Assembly (NCBI GenBank): GCA_023399215.1
Contig: JAEWQJ010000049.1
Coordinates: forward strand, 1-64,000
Length of the DNA: 64,000 bases
Direction: 5' to 3'
From: Methanobacteriota archaeon
GTDB taxonomy: Archaea > Halobacteriota > Methanosarcinia > Methanosarcinales > Methanosarcinaceae
Positions within the stretch are counted from its first letter, which is position 1. The number at the start of each line of letters is the position of its first letter. This document shows positions 53,741 through 63,359 of this stretch, in pieces. The notes beneath the pieces are model-generated. The model saw nothing but the letters and a program-made list of their open reading frames with translations. It had not been told where the DNA came from and did no database searches. Position numbers and translations under genes: made by a program.

Positions 53741-54668
53741 CCTCATCTGTTAAAATCACAATATTCTCACGCCCATGCTTGAACTTCTGAATCAGGCCTC
53801 TCTTTTCCAGTTCTGAAAGCATGAGGCTGACTTTTACTTCGGAATAATCAAGCCTACTGCGCAGATCCTTTTGCGTAATTCTACCCCTGTGCCCCCGAAT
53901 CACATCCAGGACTCCTTGGAGATCCTTAGTAAGAGGAGATTTTCTTAAATCAGCAATCTCAGTTTTGGAATTATCTGTAATTTCGATTCCTGGCTCGCCT
54001 GGCTCTATTACCGGTTTCTTTACTGAGACTGTCTCCTGAGTGTTTTTGACCCCTAACTTTATTCCAGAACCAGGAATTTTAGCAAGAGCATTTGTAAGAA
54101 GCCCGGATGTATAGAACTTCCCTTCCTGAGACCTGTTTATTTTCATCTTTTTCCGCTTTCTGGAAAGTTTATAACCTCCACCGAACAGAAAAAGAACCAT
54201 GAGGGCTACTGGCAGGTGGCTTACAGTAAAAAAGTCATTCCTGGTTTTTTCGGTGGGATTGACGTTATTGACATTACTTATTTTGTCTTCGGCTGTTTCC
54301 TTTACTGGATTTTCGGAGACAGGATAAAGCAGGAGATCAAAGACATAGTTTCCCTCCTCTTCAATTTTCAAAGTTGCTTCTTTTGAATAGACTACAGTGC
54401 TGTTCTGGTAATACCTGGCTGTAATAACATAGTCTCCGGGCCCGAGTTCAAAGGAATAAGTGCCATCTTTTGCCAGTACTGATTGAGGAGGATTAGAATT
54501 GATGCTAATCACAGTATCATTGAGAGATTCAAGAGTGTCCCATGCATATGTAGCCCCATGGATCGTTGCAGTGATGTTGCTGTCTGCTAAGAAAGGTACT
54601 CCTGAAGTAGGAGATATCCCTAAAGCGAGTAGAGCAGCAATACACAGAATGTAAAACCTCAATTTCAT
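53730..54668 (-). CDS. membrane-anchored sensor/regulator with cytoplasmic winged helix
   Basis: 312 residues. Signal peptide (1-~23), then an extracytoplasmic carboxypeptidase-regulatory-like beta-sandwich (~30-120: TIHGATYAWDTLESLNDTVISINS, DGTYSFELGPGDYVITARYY split by a loop). A transmembrane segment LPVALMVLFLFGGGYKL (~152-168) is followed by a basic stop-transfer. The cytoplasmic part ends in a winged helix (~240-310: LQGVLDVIRGHRGRITQKDLRSRLDYSEVKVSLMLSELEKRGLIQKF). This layout is common in Methanosarcina and suggests one-component signalling from the surface to DNA. The flanking secreted-protein genes are plausible targets. No phosphotransfer domain. Confidence 0.82.
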   Translation of the reverse strand: MKLRFYILCIAALLALGISPTSGVPFLADSNITATIHGATYAWDTLESLNDTVISINSNPPQSVLAKDGTYSFELGPGDYVITARYYQNSTVVYSKEATLKIEEEGNYVFDLLLYPVSENPVKETAEDKISNVNNVNPTEKTRNDFFTVSHLPVALMVLFLFGGGYKLSRKRKKMKINRSQEGKFYTSGLLTNALAKIPGSGIKLGVKNTQETVSVKKPVIEPGEPGIEITDNSKTEIADLRKSPLTKDLQGVLDVIRGHRGRITQKDLRSRLDYSEVKVSLMLSELEKRGLIQKFKHGRENIVILTDEDHR

Positions 54669-55305
54669 CTCTATCAGTTAATTCAGTGTTATCAGTTAAT
54701 CCAGTGTTGTAATTCGAGGTTATGGGGATCAGCTGCTAGGCTAGGGGAATCAGTTACTAAAAGTTATGAGCATAAAATGTCTCTAAATTTTTTTGAATAT
54801 AGAATACGTAGCCGTTTTTTCGGATAATTTCAATATCTTGACCCCAGGCGCAAAATTAATTTTGCTACCAAAATTAATTTAGCTATAATGAGCACGTTTC
54901 AAAATTGCTTAGGATAAGTTAAATATAGAATTTTGAAGCCGGCTCACTGAACACCCTCCCCATGTTTTCAGACTATTCGGCTATAAATTACAATTAAGTA
55001 AGTACAGATAATAAATAAATATATCGGTTATTATTTATTTCAATTTAAATAAAACAAAAAAAACGATACAGTGTTCTAATCTTTCTTTGCGAAACATCCC
55101 GTTTTTATTAAAGCGGATAGATTTTTAAAAATTAGCAAACAAAATCACCAGAAGATAGCAAACTGTATCATTTAACAGGAAGACTAACAGCTTTACTAAA
55201 CTGGATCACTAAAACAGGATTTCTTATACAAAGTCCCCTGCTCTGGTAATTTTGTATCATATCAGGAATTAACTTTTTTATTTTGGATTCAAAGGCTTTT
55301 ATCCT
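54669..55305. other. 640-bp stretch without a gene
   Basis: AT-rich region upstream of the membrane regulator. It has a repeated AAAATTAATTT-GCTA motif near 54853-54887 and no supported frame or RNA. Confidence 0.5.
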
Positions 55306-55641
55306 TTATTTCAGGCACGTATACCTATATCCATTGTAACCTTCGAGGTATCCTTTTTGGTACCCTCTATTATAATTGTCTTTGTAATTCTTGGTCCATC
55401 TGTTATCATTGGGAGGAGAGGGGATTTTCGAGAGAGCCTCTCCGCTGCCATATTTATTGCAATCTTTTTGGCCCTGTTTTCTGCCATCTCCATACCCTTT
55501 TTTATAACCGTCTTTGTAACCATTTTTATTTTTGCTATTACTAGCTGCGCTTGCTGCTGCAGCCGTTACTGACAATACAAAGCAAAGTATCAGTAAAATT
55601 GCACAAATCTTTTTTATTCTATCAAATTTTGTATTTACCAT
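55306..55641 (-). CDS. small secreted Gly/Tyr-repeat protein
   Basis: 111 residues. The signal peptide ends FVLSVTAAAASAAS, nearly identical to that of the protein at 52885. The mature part has two blocks of GY-x2-GY-x2-G type (NGYKDGYKKGYGDGRKQG and NYNRGYQKGYLEGYNGY), a pattern seen in repeat proteins with glycine-zipper-like helices, and two Cys that might pair. AGGAG lies 7 nt before ATG 55641. A strong 27-bp tandem array sits upstream in the promoter region. It is probably a cell-surface component made together with the heptad protein; function unknown. Confidence 0.75.
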   Translation of the reverse strand: MVNTKFDRIKKICAILLILCFVLSVTAAAASAASNSKNKNGYKDGYKKGYGDGRKQGQKDCNKYGSGEALSKIPSPPNDNRWTKNYKDNYNRGYQKGYLEGYNGYRYTCLK

Positions 55642-55713
55642 AAATTAACTCCTGACTAGTTTGATTAAAAAAATAATTTATATGTGTGTGAAAAAGAATC
55701 TTTAAACTTCACA

Positions 55714-55863
55714 CCCTGAACTCAATACTTAAATTCATCAACCTGAACTCAATACTTCAACTCCCCAACTTAAACTCAGTACTTCAACCTCTAACCTGAA
55801 CTCAGTACTTCAACCCCTAACCTGAACTCAATATTTAAACTCCTCAACCTGAACTCAATTCTT
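55714..55863 (+). repeat. ~27-bp tandem array, six copies
   Basis: Units CCTGAACTCAATACTTCAAC plus a variable 6-8 bases start at about 55714, 55742, 55769, 55795, 55821 and 55848. It lies 70 bp upstream of the secreted Gly/Tyr protein gene. The spacers are too short and too similar for a CRISPR. Confidence 0.85.
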
Positions 55864-56306
55864 AAGCTAACTAACTTGAGATCTTCATGTGTATGTAATT
55901 TCTACTTGACCTCACAGTTCTGGAAAAAATTGTCTAACTGTTTTACCGGTACCTATTAACTTATAATTCTAATATTAACCGGATTAAATATAAGTATACT
56001 TATAATATAGCCAGCTTGAAAACTGTTAAATTAATAAAATAATTATTTCTAAAGCTTTAATTTAAAATTCATCAATTTATAACCTATTAAATTTACATCA
56101 AAATAGTAAAAATCCTTTTTTATGAGATCTAATTAAAATACCAGCTTTTCGCAGCTTATAATGGTTAAAAGTGGCTTTCAGTTCAAAACAATTATAATGA
56201 AATTAATATTCTCCTGAAAATTCGATATAAAAGGGCAAAAGAAAAATTAAAGAAAACATGAAGGAAAATTAGGCAAAGGCACCTCGTACCTCTTTTAATT
56301 TGAAAT
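55864..56306. other. 440-bp stretch without a gene
   Basis: AT-rich. TATAAGTATACTTATA near 55989-56004 is a perfect 16-bp palindrome. Nothing else recognised. Confidence 0.45.
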
Positions 56307-57320
56307 TCAGATATCCGGCCTTTCCAGTTTTTCCAGTATATCCGCATATTCTTTGTGCTGCTTTTGAGCTTTCTCCTTAAGTTGCTTTTCAGATGACGGA
56401 AGCCTGAGAGCCTCAATATCCCAGTTCGCCTTTTTTATTCCTGCCTGGTACACGCTCTCAAGAAAATCCAGAACCGCTTTTTCCGGTGAATCTGCTGCAT
56501 TTCGGACATCTTCATACCTTAGAAGTGCAAGCCCTTCCTGATGGCTCCAGAAAGCTTCTTTCGGGCTCAGCGGCTCATTCATGAAACCTGCTGGTTGCGG
56601 GTGCATATAAGCATAAAAAGCAGGTTCCCTGATATGCTGATCTCCAGCCCAGAATCCAAAACTGATAATTTCATGCGAGTAAGCCTCAAGTTCTACAGGA
56701 TTTGCCCCTTCCTTTACAGACGCAGACCTGCCTGAAAACAGAGTTAGGGCCAGGTCAGCGTGGTGCCAGAAAAAGTGCACAGGCGAACTTTTTCCTATAA
56801 ACCAGCCCCTGAAAACCTGAAATATAGACCAGACCTGCACAAGGATTCTCCAGAATCGGTTCACATATTCTTCGTCATAGGTCGCATGCTGATAATCGGA
56901 CGGAAAAGGTTCGGTACTTACGTTAGGCATATCGTAAGGCACAGGCCTGATACCCGCCACGATCCCAAGCTCGCTCAAACTTGAAAACACCCTGTCATAA
57001 AAAACAGCAACTGAAAGCCCTTTTAAAGGCACGGTTTTCAAGTCTCCTTCGCTGGTCTCAATCCTTAAAACATGCTCTTTGTCCCGGAAATTAAATTCCA
57101 TCTCAAAAGTCATGTCCTCATAAGGAATAGGTCCAGTAGTAAGTCCGCGCACTGAAACATAAAACGGTACACGCCACCAGTGGTTCATTTTCGGAAACAA
57201 CGCAAGTCTGACCTTCCCGACGATTTGCAGGAACAGATGCAGCGTATTTTTCGTATCTTCCCATTCTTCAAGCGGCAAAGGCGGAAATTGAACATCACGC
57301 GTAAAGCTAGTACTTACCAT
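56307..57320 (-). CDS. DUF5996 family protein
   Basis: 337-residue soluble protein. Family blocks visible: FPPLPLEEWEDTKNTLHLFLQIVGKVRLAL, MNHWWRVPFYVSVRGLTTGPIPY, VHFFWHHADLALTLFSGR, SHEIISFGFWAGD and PAFYAYMHPQPAGF. The many His, Trp and Glu residues could build a metal or substrate pocket, but no function is known for the family. GAGGGGGT lies 6 nt before ATG 57320. It is monocistronic. The ends are intact and the length is normal. Confidence 0.85.
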   Translation of the reverse strand: MVSTSFTRDVQFPPLPLEEWEDTKNTLHLFLQIVGKVRLALFPKMNHWWRVPFYVSVRGLTTGPIPYEDMTFEMEFNFRDKEHVLRIETSEGDLKTVPLKGLSVAVFYDRVFSSLSELGIVAGIRPVPYDMPNVSTEPFPSDYQHATYDEEYVNRFWRILVQVWSIFQVFRGWFIGKSSPVHFFWHHADLALTLFSGRSASVKEGANPVELEAYSHEIISFGFWAGDQHIREPAFYAYMHPQPAGFMNEPLSPKEAFWSHQEGLALLRYEDVRNAADSPEKAVLDFLESVYQAGIKKANWDIEALRLPSSEKQLKEKAQKQHKEYADILEKLERPDI

Positions 57321-57540
57321 AAATACCCCCTCTGGAAAATTTCTGGATTGCTAAATCAATGACGGTCTCAGTGACAGTAAAAGTGACAGTAAAGCTTGGT
57401 GACGATTCTATCAAATTTATAAAACCATGATTATGAGTTGTAGATTCCGTTAATTTATAAGTTTAAAACCTTTCCTGCCCGAGTGAAAAAATTAAAATAT
57501 TGACTCTGGAGCAGGATTTTTGAATTAATAGCTTATTACA

Positions 57541-58290
57541 AGAGAGCGCAGAGGGTCACGAATACCCCGACCTTTACAGGCTGTCCGACAATTATCTGTG
57601 ATATTAAAGTTTCTGTTTTGAACATATTAATTATTATATAATTTTATTATGAATATTTTGATTTATGGCGTTTATCAAATCTTCAAAGAATCAAGTTTAG
57701 ACTTTACCTTCAGATATTCGAGTCTGATTCCTTTAGATGTTATATCTGCTACTTGGTTGAGTCTTTTGTAGATGAGATGATGGATTTTAGTGAATTTGAA
57801 GTCAGGTATAATGGTTCTGGACATCCCTCCTATCATCCTTGCATAATGTGTAAGATTTTGATTCAGTCGATGCTTGATAGAGTTCGATCATCGCAAACGA
57901 TAGCTCTCAATATTCAAGAAAATGTAGTTTACATTTATTTGGCTGAAAACCTACAACCGGATTTTAGAACAATAAGTGACTTCAGAAAAGATAATGAAAA
58001 ATTGATTACAGAACTGTTCAAAAACACGGTTAAAGCAGCTAAAGATCTAGGTGTAATAGGTCTTGAGCAGTTAAGTATTGATGGGTCCATAGTAAAAGCT
58101 CCTGCGTCAAAAAAGAATGTGGTTTTGGAAGAGGTCTTGAGAGCTATTGGAGAATACGTTAACAATGAATTAAAAAAGATATTGAAGTAGACAAACTTGA
58201 AGATGAACATTTTGGCAACTGCCGTGGTTACGATCAATTAAATGAGAGCGACAAAGTGAAAAAGCCAGCCTGGATCTTCTGACTACCTAA
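57541..58290 (+). pseudogene. truncated IS1182-like transposase with left IS end
   Basis: GAGCGCAGAGGGTCACGAAT-ACCCC and CAGGCTGTCCGACAATT mark the left end (R2 family). A decayed start leads into VESFVDEMMDFSEFEVRYNG, GSGHPSYHPCIMCKILIQSM, NIQENVVYIYLAENLQPDFR, ISDFRKDNEKLITELFKNT and GLEQLSIDGSIVKAPASK, the N-terminal half of an IS1182 transposase (open 57753-58190). A slip in an A6 run (near 58172) shifts the frame; DIEVDKLEDEHFGNCRGYDQL follows to ~58275, then homology stops. The catalytic core is incomplete. Confidence 0.85.
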
Positions 58291-58377
58291 GAATTTCCGA
58301 AGCATCCCCTAAGAATTCCCTGAAAACCTCCTAATAGTTTCCTGGCTTCTATTTATCTTTCTGGATCAGAAAACTAA

Positions 58378-58839
58378 GTGTTTAAAATAAAACCTAAATT
58401 AATATATGAATATCATCCAAATTATCTAATAAGACAGGGGGTAATTCTCACGCCAGGAGTAATTCATTTTGAGATATACGCAGGAGACATTACAAGGGCT
58501 AAGAAATTCTATCAAGATGTGTTCGGCTGGAAAATAGAGAGATCGGAAGGTTCGATGGAATACTGGAATATAACCACCGGCAAGGCAGATGAGCCAGGAA
58601 TCGATGGCGGCCTGATGAAAAGGCAGGGAATGGAACCAAAAGCAGATACGCCGATAAGTACCTATATCTGCACAATAGGCGTCCCGGATATTGATGAATA
58701 CCTGAACAGGATACAAAAGCATGGTGGAAAAATAACTATGGAAAAAAAGACAATAAGTAAAGTTGGCTGGTACGCATATTGCCTCGATACCGAGAGAAAT
58801 ATATTCGGGATAATGCAGTCGGATCCAAGTGTTAGATAA
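58378..58839 (+). CDS. VOC-family (glyoxalase-like) protein, probable ACG start
   Basis: A single VOC half-domain pair: PGVIHFEIYAGDITRAKKFYQDVFGWKIER, then GIDGGLMKRQG, STYICTIGVPDIDEYLNRIQKHGGK and YAYCLDTERNIFGIMQSD. His at the HFEI position and Glu/Asp near the end are the usual metal ligands of this fold. Relatives start MPGVIHFEI; here that Met is ACG at 58450, 7 nt after GGGGGT (58437-58442). The upstream GTG at 58378 has no SD and would add 24 unrelated residues. So translation probably begins at ACG, or the gene has recently lost its start. Role could be dioxygenase-like, antibiotic binding or glyoxalase. Confidence 0.8.
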   Translation: MFKIKPKLIYEYHPNYLIRQGVILTPGVIHFEIYAGDITRAKKFYQDVFGWKIERSEGSMEYWNITTGKADEPGIDGGLMKRQGMEPKADTPISTYICTIGVPDIDEYLNRIQKHGGKITMEKKTISKVGWYAYCLDTERNIFGIMQSDPSVR

Positions 58840-58859
58840 ACTCTTTTTATCATATTTTT

Positions 58860-59502
58860 CATACTGGCCACTATAGATCCAGACTTTCCTGCTCCTTACT
58901 CACAAAAAAGATAAAATGGATATTGCAGGGATAGGATAACAAAACAAACTTTTGAATAAAAGTAACCATTTAATAAAAATTCGGGAGCGTAATAAGAAAC
59001 AGAACCCCCATAATGACAGGCCAGTACACCAACCTCACGTACAGGTTGTCCTTTGTATCAATAAAAGGAATGTCCATATGCTATGCAAAAGCTATTGAAT
59101 AGAGGGCGTAAACCCTTATTGAGCGGACATTTGCTTTTCGAAATGGAAAAGAAATATCACCAACTCAAAATTTGGGCAACTCTTCTAATGACACTCCATG
59201 AGAAGAAAAGATAGAATAATCCGCTGGGCTTAGTAGGTCTTATCTGATCATATATGCCGATAACGTTTACTTATGTATTCTTTTTTGTAGTCAAAAGTGT
59301 TAGGATTCCCATATACTCTAATTAGAAACTTTTATATATTTTATCTATAGAATAATTAATAATCTATGAGAAAAATAACGCGGCGAAAAAGATAGAAAGA
59401 ACTCGAAGACTCAGATGGAAACACTGACAGAGAACAGATCAAACTGACCAGACCGTCGAGCCTTTTGTTTCAAAGAGTTATTTCATAGAATGGAGAAACT
59501 AT
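58860..59502. other. 640-bp stretch without a gene
   Basis: Contains a TATA-like TTTATATATTTTAT at about 59330, the likely promoter of the next gene. No ORF or RNA recognised. Confidence 0.5.
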
Positions 59503-59769
59503 ATGAGCGTTATAGATGAGCACATTGTTGACCAGAGTAAGTATATTGTTGATGTCGCTTTGAAACTGCGAAATCTCGATCTTGAGATTGCTAAAAATCC
59601 AAACTGCTATGAGCTTAAGTCAAGGCGGTTTAAAGTACTGGAAGACCTTCACGACAAAACACGTGCAGAGATGGTGCAAGCTGCAGCCGAGCTCCGTAGA
59701 AGTAAAGGCAGAGAGGGACAGCATTGTGCTGACTGCATGAGATGTGATTTATATAAGGAGTTTGTTTGA
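59503..59769 (+). CDS. small helical protein with CxxCxxC motif, frame continues past TGA
   Basis: 88 residues, mostly helical (IVDVALKLRNLDLEIAKNPN, RRFKVLEDLHDKTRAEMVQA), ending HCADCMRCDLYKEFV, with a CxxCxxC that could bind metal. I do not recognise the family. GGAG lies 8 nt before ATG 59503. After the TGA at 59767 the same frame stays open for 53 codons (VVTASLKSDKKAVKNEILLELLCTDLEE, RKYFSPSAPLLGNRLISLMGS) to another TGA at 59929. The extension looks coding, so the original protein was probably 142 residues and TGA is a nonsense mutation. Selenocysteine is not expected in Methanosarcina. Confidence 0.65.
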   Translation: MSVIDEHIVDQSKYIVDVALKLRNLDLEIAKNPNCYELKSRRFKVLEDLHDKTRAEMVQAAAELRRSKGREGQHCADCMRCDLYKEFV

Positions 59770-59931
59770 GTCGTAACTGCATCACTGAAATCTGACAAAA
59801 AAGCAGTCAAGAATGAAATTCTGCTTGAGCTTCTCTGCACCGACCTTGAGGAGAAACTTGAAGCAAGGAAATACTTTTCCCCGTCTGCCCCTTTGTTGGG
59901 GAACAGGCTTATTTCTCTTATGGGCAGCTGA

Positions 59932-60350
59932 GAAGAATTTGAAAGAGATCTGTGGGAGACCTGGTCCTTTATTTAATACTTTTCGTTGACAAGACCGACA
60001 TCTTTTATCCCAAAATTATTTTGCTCTTTTAATTTCTTTTATTACAGTGATATGTCGTTATACGTGTGATCCACTATTTCACTTCAACTTCGAATTTGTT
60101 TCATTTTTACAGAATCATTCTACATTACCAAAATGGAGCTTAAATTTACTTAACATATAGCTTTTGCGTCGACTGCTGCTGTATAGCGTATTGAACTTTC
60201 AAATGGTCTTGAATCTGTGAAATCATTCAGAATACAACACCCTAACACTTAATCCAAAGTGTAGAAAAAGGGAAAAATATTACCTTACTACTGCTTCCCA
60301 AATTTATCCCCAAATGACTAACCGTACTACCCGGAATCTTCGGATAAATC
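59932..60350. other. 420-bp stretch without a gene
   Basis: Downstream of the CxxCxxC gene and of the convergent flavoprotein gene. No terminator or RNA stood out. Confidence 0.45.
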
Positions 60351-61019
60351 TTATTTTATCAAGCCCTTCTGAACATACCAGTCATAATCGTGGGCAAACC
60401 GCTTTTTATCAGATTTTACAAGCTGGCAGAAATATTCTGTTGTCTGGCGATGCATTTCATCCTGATCCGGATATTTGATTTCTCCACGAATCGATTTTGC
60501 TAGCTTTTTACCAAGCTCTTCGGCATTTCCCGCAGCCTGCTCGAGTGCAGAAGGATACATCCCAACTGCAACACCAAGGCCACCAACAACAGTAACACCA
60601 AGATTCATGAGCACACCGTTCATATATTCTACAACCACATCTGCCTTGCTTCCCCCTGCTGTGGACACTGAGCACCCGAACTTTCCGGTCAGCATCTGGC
60701 AATGGATAGCATCCGAAAGTCGGTCAAAAAAAGCTTTCATAGGGGCCGGAACCGAGTTAATATAATTTGGAGCGCCAAAAATGATCCCATCGGAGTTCAG
60801 AATTCTGTCAAAAAGATCCTCAAAGTCATCAATCTGAGGGCATTCCCCGGTTGCATAACAGGCTCCGCACCCTGTGCAGTATTCTATACTCAGTTTGTAG
60901 AGATCTATCAGTTCGACGTCGGCACCTTCTGACTCAGCACCTTTGAGCACGGATTTTACAAGTTGAAGAGTCTTGCTTTCATTTCCTCTCGGACTTGCGT
61001 TAATTCCAAGAATTTTCAC
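60351..61019 (-). CDS. iron-sulfur flavoprotein (NADPH-dependent FMN reductase family)
   Basis: A flavodoxin-like FMN protein with a compact [4Fe-4S] site. INASPRGNESKTLQLVKSVL (phosphate loop for FMN) opens the chain; CTGCGACYATGECPQ is the CX2CX2CX5C cluster motif of Methanosarcina iron-sulfur flavoproteins; IIFGAPNYINSVPAPMKAFFDR and STAGGSKADVVVEY complete the FMN site. These proteins take electrons from ferredoxin and reduce O2 or H2O2 in methanogens. GTG 61019 with AGGTGA 5 nt upstream gives the family N-terminus MKILGINASPRG; the GTG at 61028 is less likely. It may share a promoter region with nothing else: the MFS gene on the same strand ends 62 bp upstream, so co-transcription is possible. 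Confidence 0.92.
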   Translation of the reverse strand: MKILGINASPRGNESKTLQLVKSVLKGAESEGADVELIDLYKLSIEYCTGCGACYATGECPQIDDFEDLFDRILNSDGIIFGAPNYINSVPAPMKAFFDRLSDAIHCQMLTGKFGCSVSTAGGSKADVVVEYMNGVLMNLGVTVVGGLGVAVGMYPSALEQAAGNAEELGKKLAKSIRGEIKYPDQDEMHRQTTEYFCQLVKSDKKRFAHDYDWYVQKGLIK

Positions 61020-61080
61020 GATTATCACCTAGATTAAATGGGTTACACAATGATTACATGAATTACACAAGATTAATGTA

Positions 61081-62559
61081 TTATTTTTTGCCTTTTTCAG
61101 TAATACTGGCGTGAGCTACAGGATTCCTTTTTCCTCTCACGAGAGATGCGAATATTCCAAGAATACAGAAAGCCGTAAACAGCGTGAAAGCATAATGCAG
61201 GCTTAAAACGAACTGAGGGTAATATTCAGGCGTAATCTCTACAGGACCGATAACAATTGCAAAGATCATCATTGCTATACCCATCGACAGCATCTGCCCA
61301 AGAAGCCGCATAGTCCCGTTCATTCCCGATGCGACGCCGTAGAATCTTTTATCGACAGAACTCATGATTGCATTCGTGTTTGGAGACGAGAAGAGCCCAA
61401 AACCTATACCAAGAATAATCAGGGTGATAATGAGATGCCAGATAGGAGTTGTTTCTGTAAGGAAAATAAGAAGGAAGAGTCCAAGCGCAGTAAATGTCAT
61501 CCCTGCGGACGCAACAATCCGAGGTTCAATCCTGTCAGAGAGCCGGCCGGCAATTGGCGAAACCATAGCCATGATAACTGGCTGTGCTACCAGGATAAAT
61601 CCGGCATGTTCAGGAGTGAAGCCTTTTGTGTACTGAAGATCGAGGCTTAAAAGAAAGGTCACTGCGTAAGTAGCACTGTAATTGATTAGCGCAGATATGT
61701 TTGAAAAGGCGAAAATTCTATTTTTTGTCAGGAGACTTATGTCAAGAACGGGAAAAGGTGTTCTAATCTCATATAGAGCAAAAATAATTACCCCGAGAGT
61801 TCCCACAGCTAAGAGAGCAGCCCCTTTAAAGTCCGGGAGAACCGAAAAACCGTACATTACTGCAACTACAGATGCACCGTATATGACTGACCCTGTCAGA
61901 TCGAACTTCTCCCCTCTGCACTCAGCCCATTCACCTTTAATCTTCCATAAGATCAGGAGGACTGCTGTAATACCTATAGGAACATTTACGAAGAAGATGC
62001 TCCTCCAGCCAAGATACTGCGTCATCGCGCCTCCAAGTAAAGGACCAACAGAAAGCCCAATGTAAACTGCCGTAATATAAGTACCAAGAGCTTTTCCACG
62101 TTCACCGGGAGGAAAGACTGAGGTAACGATGGCGACACCTGTCCCAAAAATCATTGCACTCCCTATACCCTGCACAACCCGTATTCCAATCAGCATTTCC
62201 GATGAGGAAGCCATGGTCATAATTAAAGACGAAAGGCTGAAGAGTGTAATACCATAGAGGAAAATCTTTTTCCTCCCATAAATGTCTGCGATTTTTCCGA
62301 AAGGAACAAGAAACAATGCTGATGAAAGAAGGTAAGCAGTCGCAACCCAGGAAAGGGCAATAGCATCCATGTGAAATTCTGCCCCAATCGCAGGCAGGGC
62401 AATATTTACTGCCGAACCGTCAAAAGGAGTAATAAATCCCGAAAGTATCGCAATGAAAAGCACGACCTGTTTCCCTGTACCGACAACAGGAGCATCAGGT
62501 GTACAGCAGATTTCCGGACCTTTGGCAGGTGATCCGGCGTTATTTGTATCTTTTTTCAT
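61081..62559 (-). CDS. MFS exporter, DHA2 (EmrB/QacA) type
   Basis: About 492 residues with 14 predicted membrane helices, a proton-driven drug or metabolite exporter. Motifs: ITPFDGSAVNIALPAIG (helix 1, DHA2 motif D1), WVATAYLLSSALFLVPFGKIADIYGRKKIF (motif A), RVVQGIGSAMIFGTGVAIV (motif B), GLSVGPLLGGAMTQYLGWRSIFFVNVPIG (motif C). The cytoplasmic N-terminus has two Cys (EICCTP). ATG 62559 is preferred with AAGTGAT upstream; an earlier GTG is at 62568. It precedes the iron-sulfur flavoprotein by 62 bp on the same strand, suggesting a two-gene stress unit. Substrate unknown. Confidence 0.92.
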   Translation of the reverse strand: MKKDTNNAGSPAKGPEICCTPDAPVVGTGKQVVLFIAILSGFITPFDGSAVNIALPAIGAEFHMDAIALSWVATAYLLSSALFLVPFGKIADIYGRKKIFLYGITLFSLSSLIMTMASSSEMLIGIRVVQGIGSAMIFGTGVAIVTSVFPPGERGKALGTYITAVYIGLSVGPLLGGAMTQYLGWRSIFFVNVPIGITAVLLILWKIKGEWAECRGEKFDLTGSVIYGASVVAVMYGFSVLPDFKGAALLAVGTLGVIIFALYEIRTPFPVLDISLLTKNRIFAFSNISALINYSATYAVTFLLSLDLQYTKGFTPEHAGFILVAQPVIMAMVSPIAGRLSDRIEPRIVASAGMTFTALGLFLLIFLTETTPIWHLIITLIILGIGFGLFSSPNTNAIMSSVDKRFYGVASGMNGTMRLLGQMLSMGIAMMIFAIVIGPVEITPEYYPQFVLSLHYAFTLFTAFCILGIFASLVRGKRNPVAHASITEKGKK

Positions 62560-63359
62560 GTGTATCACTTATCAGAAGGGTCGTTATCTACGCTTAAGGT
62601 GTCAGAAAAATTGCAATCGATTTATGTGCAGGACAGATAATTTCAGAGACGACACTCTTCATTAATACTTTTCCTCGTTATGGCTGACTAATCGGTCATT
62701 TAGTACAGTTTGTTTGTATTAAACATTACGCTGAAGCAAAACTTGAATCAAACGTTGATCCGCAACCATTAAGATGTTGATCTCATCGTTGCTGAGATTT
62801 TCGGTCAAGCCTTTTTTAAAAAAGGTTATGCCACAACCGTTGCGCCGGTTGATCACGCCGATATGTTTTGGGGACAAGATTCTCAAATCCAAAAATTGCC
62901 AGGGGTTTTCGCTCAAGCCTTTTTTGAAAAGGCTTGCAATAAATTTGAGAACACAAATTAAACTATTAGAAATTTGAAAACACAAATTAAACTATTAGAA
63001 TAGAGTAATAATTAAATTAAGACTATGTAGAATTAAGATTATCCGAAAATTTCCTTTCAGTATTGTTAAAACCGCATAAATTTTAAAAGAAATTAATGGT
63101 TAAGGTGAAGTAAAATCTTAAGGTTAAGTTTATATTTTAAGGCTAAATTTACAACAAGCCGAGATAATGCAAAACCAGAAAACCAAATTTAGAAGATGAC
63201 TGCGACTCAGTTAAATATATAAAAATTGAAAGGTTAAGCCGTTAAACCTATGCTTATACGAAAATCGTTGATGGATTAACCTATAATTCACCTATGGATT
63301 AAACCTTAAATTATGCTAAATTACGCCAATATGAAGATCATAGAGGTTATAGACTCACA
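62560..63359. other. 800-bp region with two hairpin repeats
   Basis: Between divergent MFS and CNNM genes. TTTTCGGTCAAGCC-TTTTTT (from 62799) and TTTTCGCTCAAGCC-TTTTTT (from 62907) are two copies of a motif whose AAGCCTTTT/AAAAGGCTT arms form hairpins. ACACAAATTAAACTATTAGAA is tandemly repeated at 62951-63000. A minus-strand frame across it is not supported. Confidence 0.55.

Noticed and set aside
55714..55863. Possible CRISPR (six units of ~27 bp)
   Set aside because: Units are head-to-tail, and the variable part is 6-8 bases of similar sequence; no cas genes.
59767..59769. TGA as selenocysteine
   Set aside because: Methanosarcina is not known to have the Sec machinery, and no SECIS-like element was seen nearby.
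62719..62985. 88-residue minus-strand ORF
   Set aside because: It lies over hairpin repeats, has no ribosome site and matches no family.
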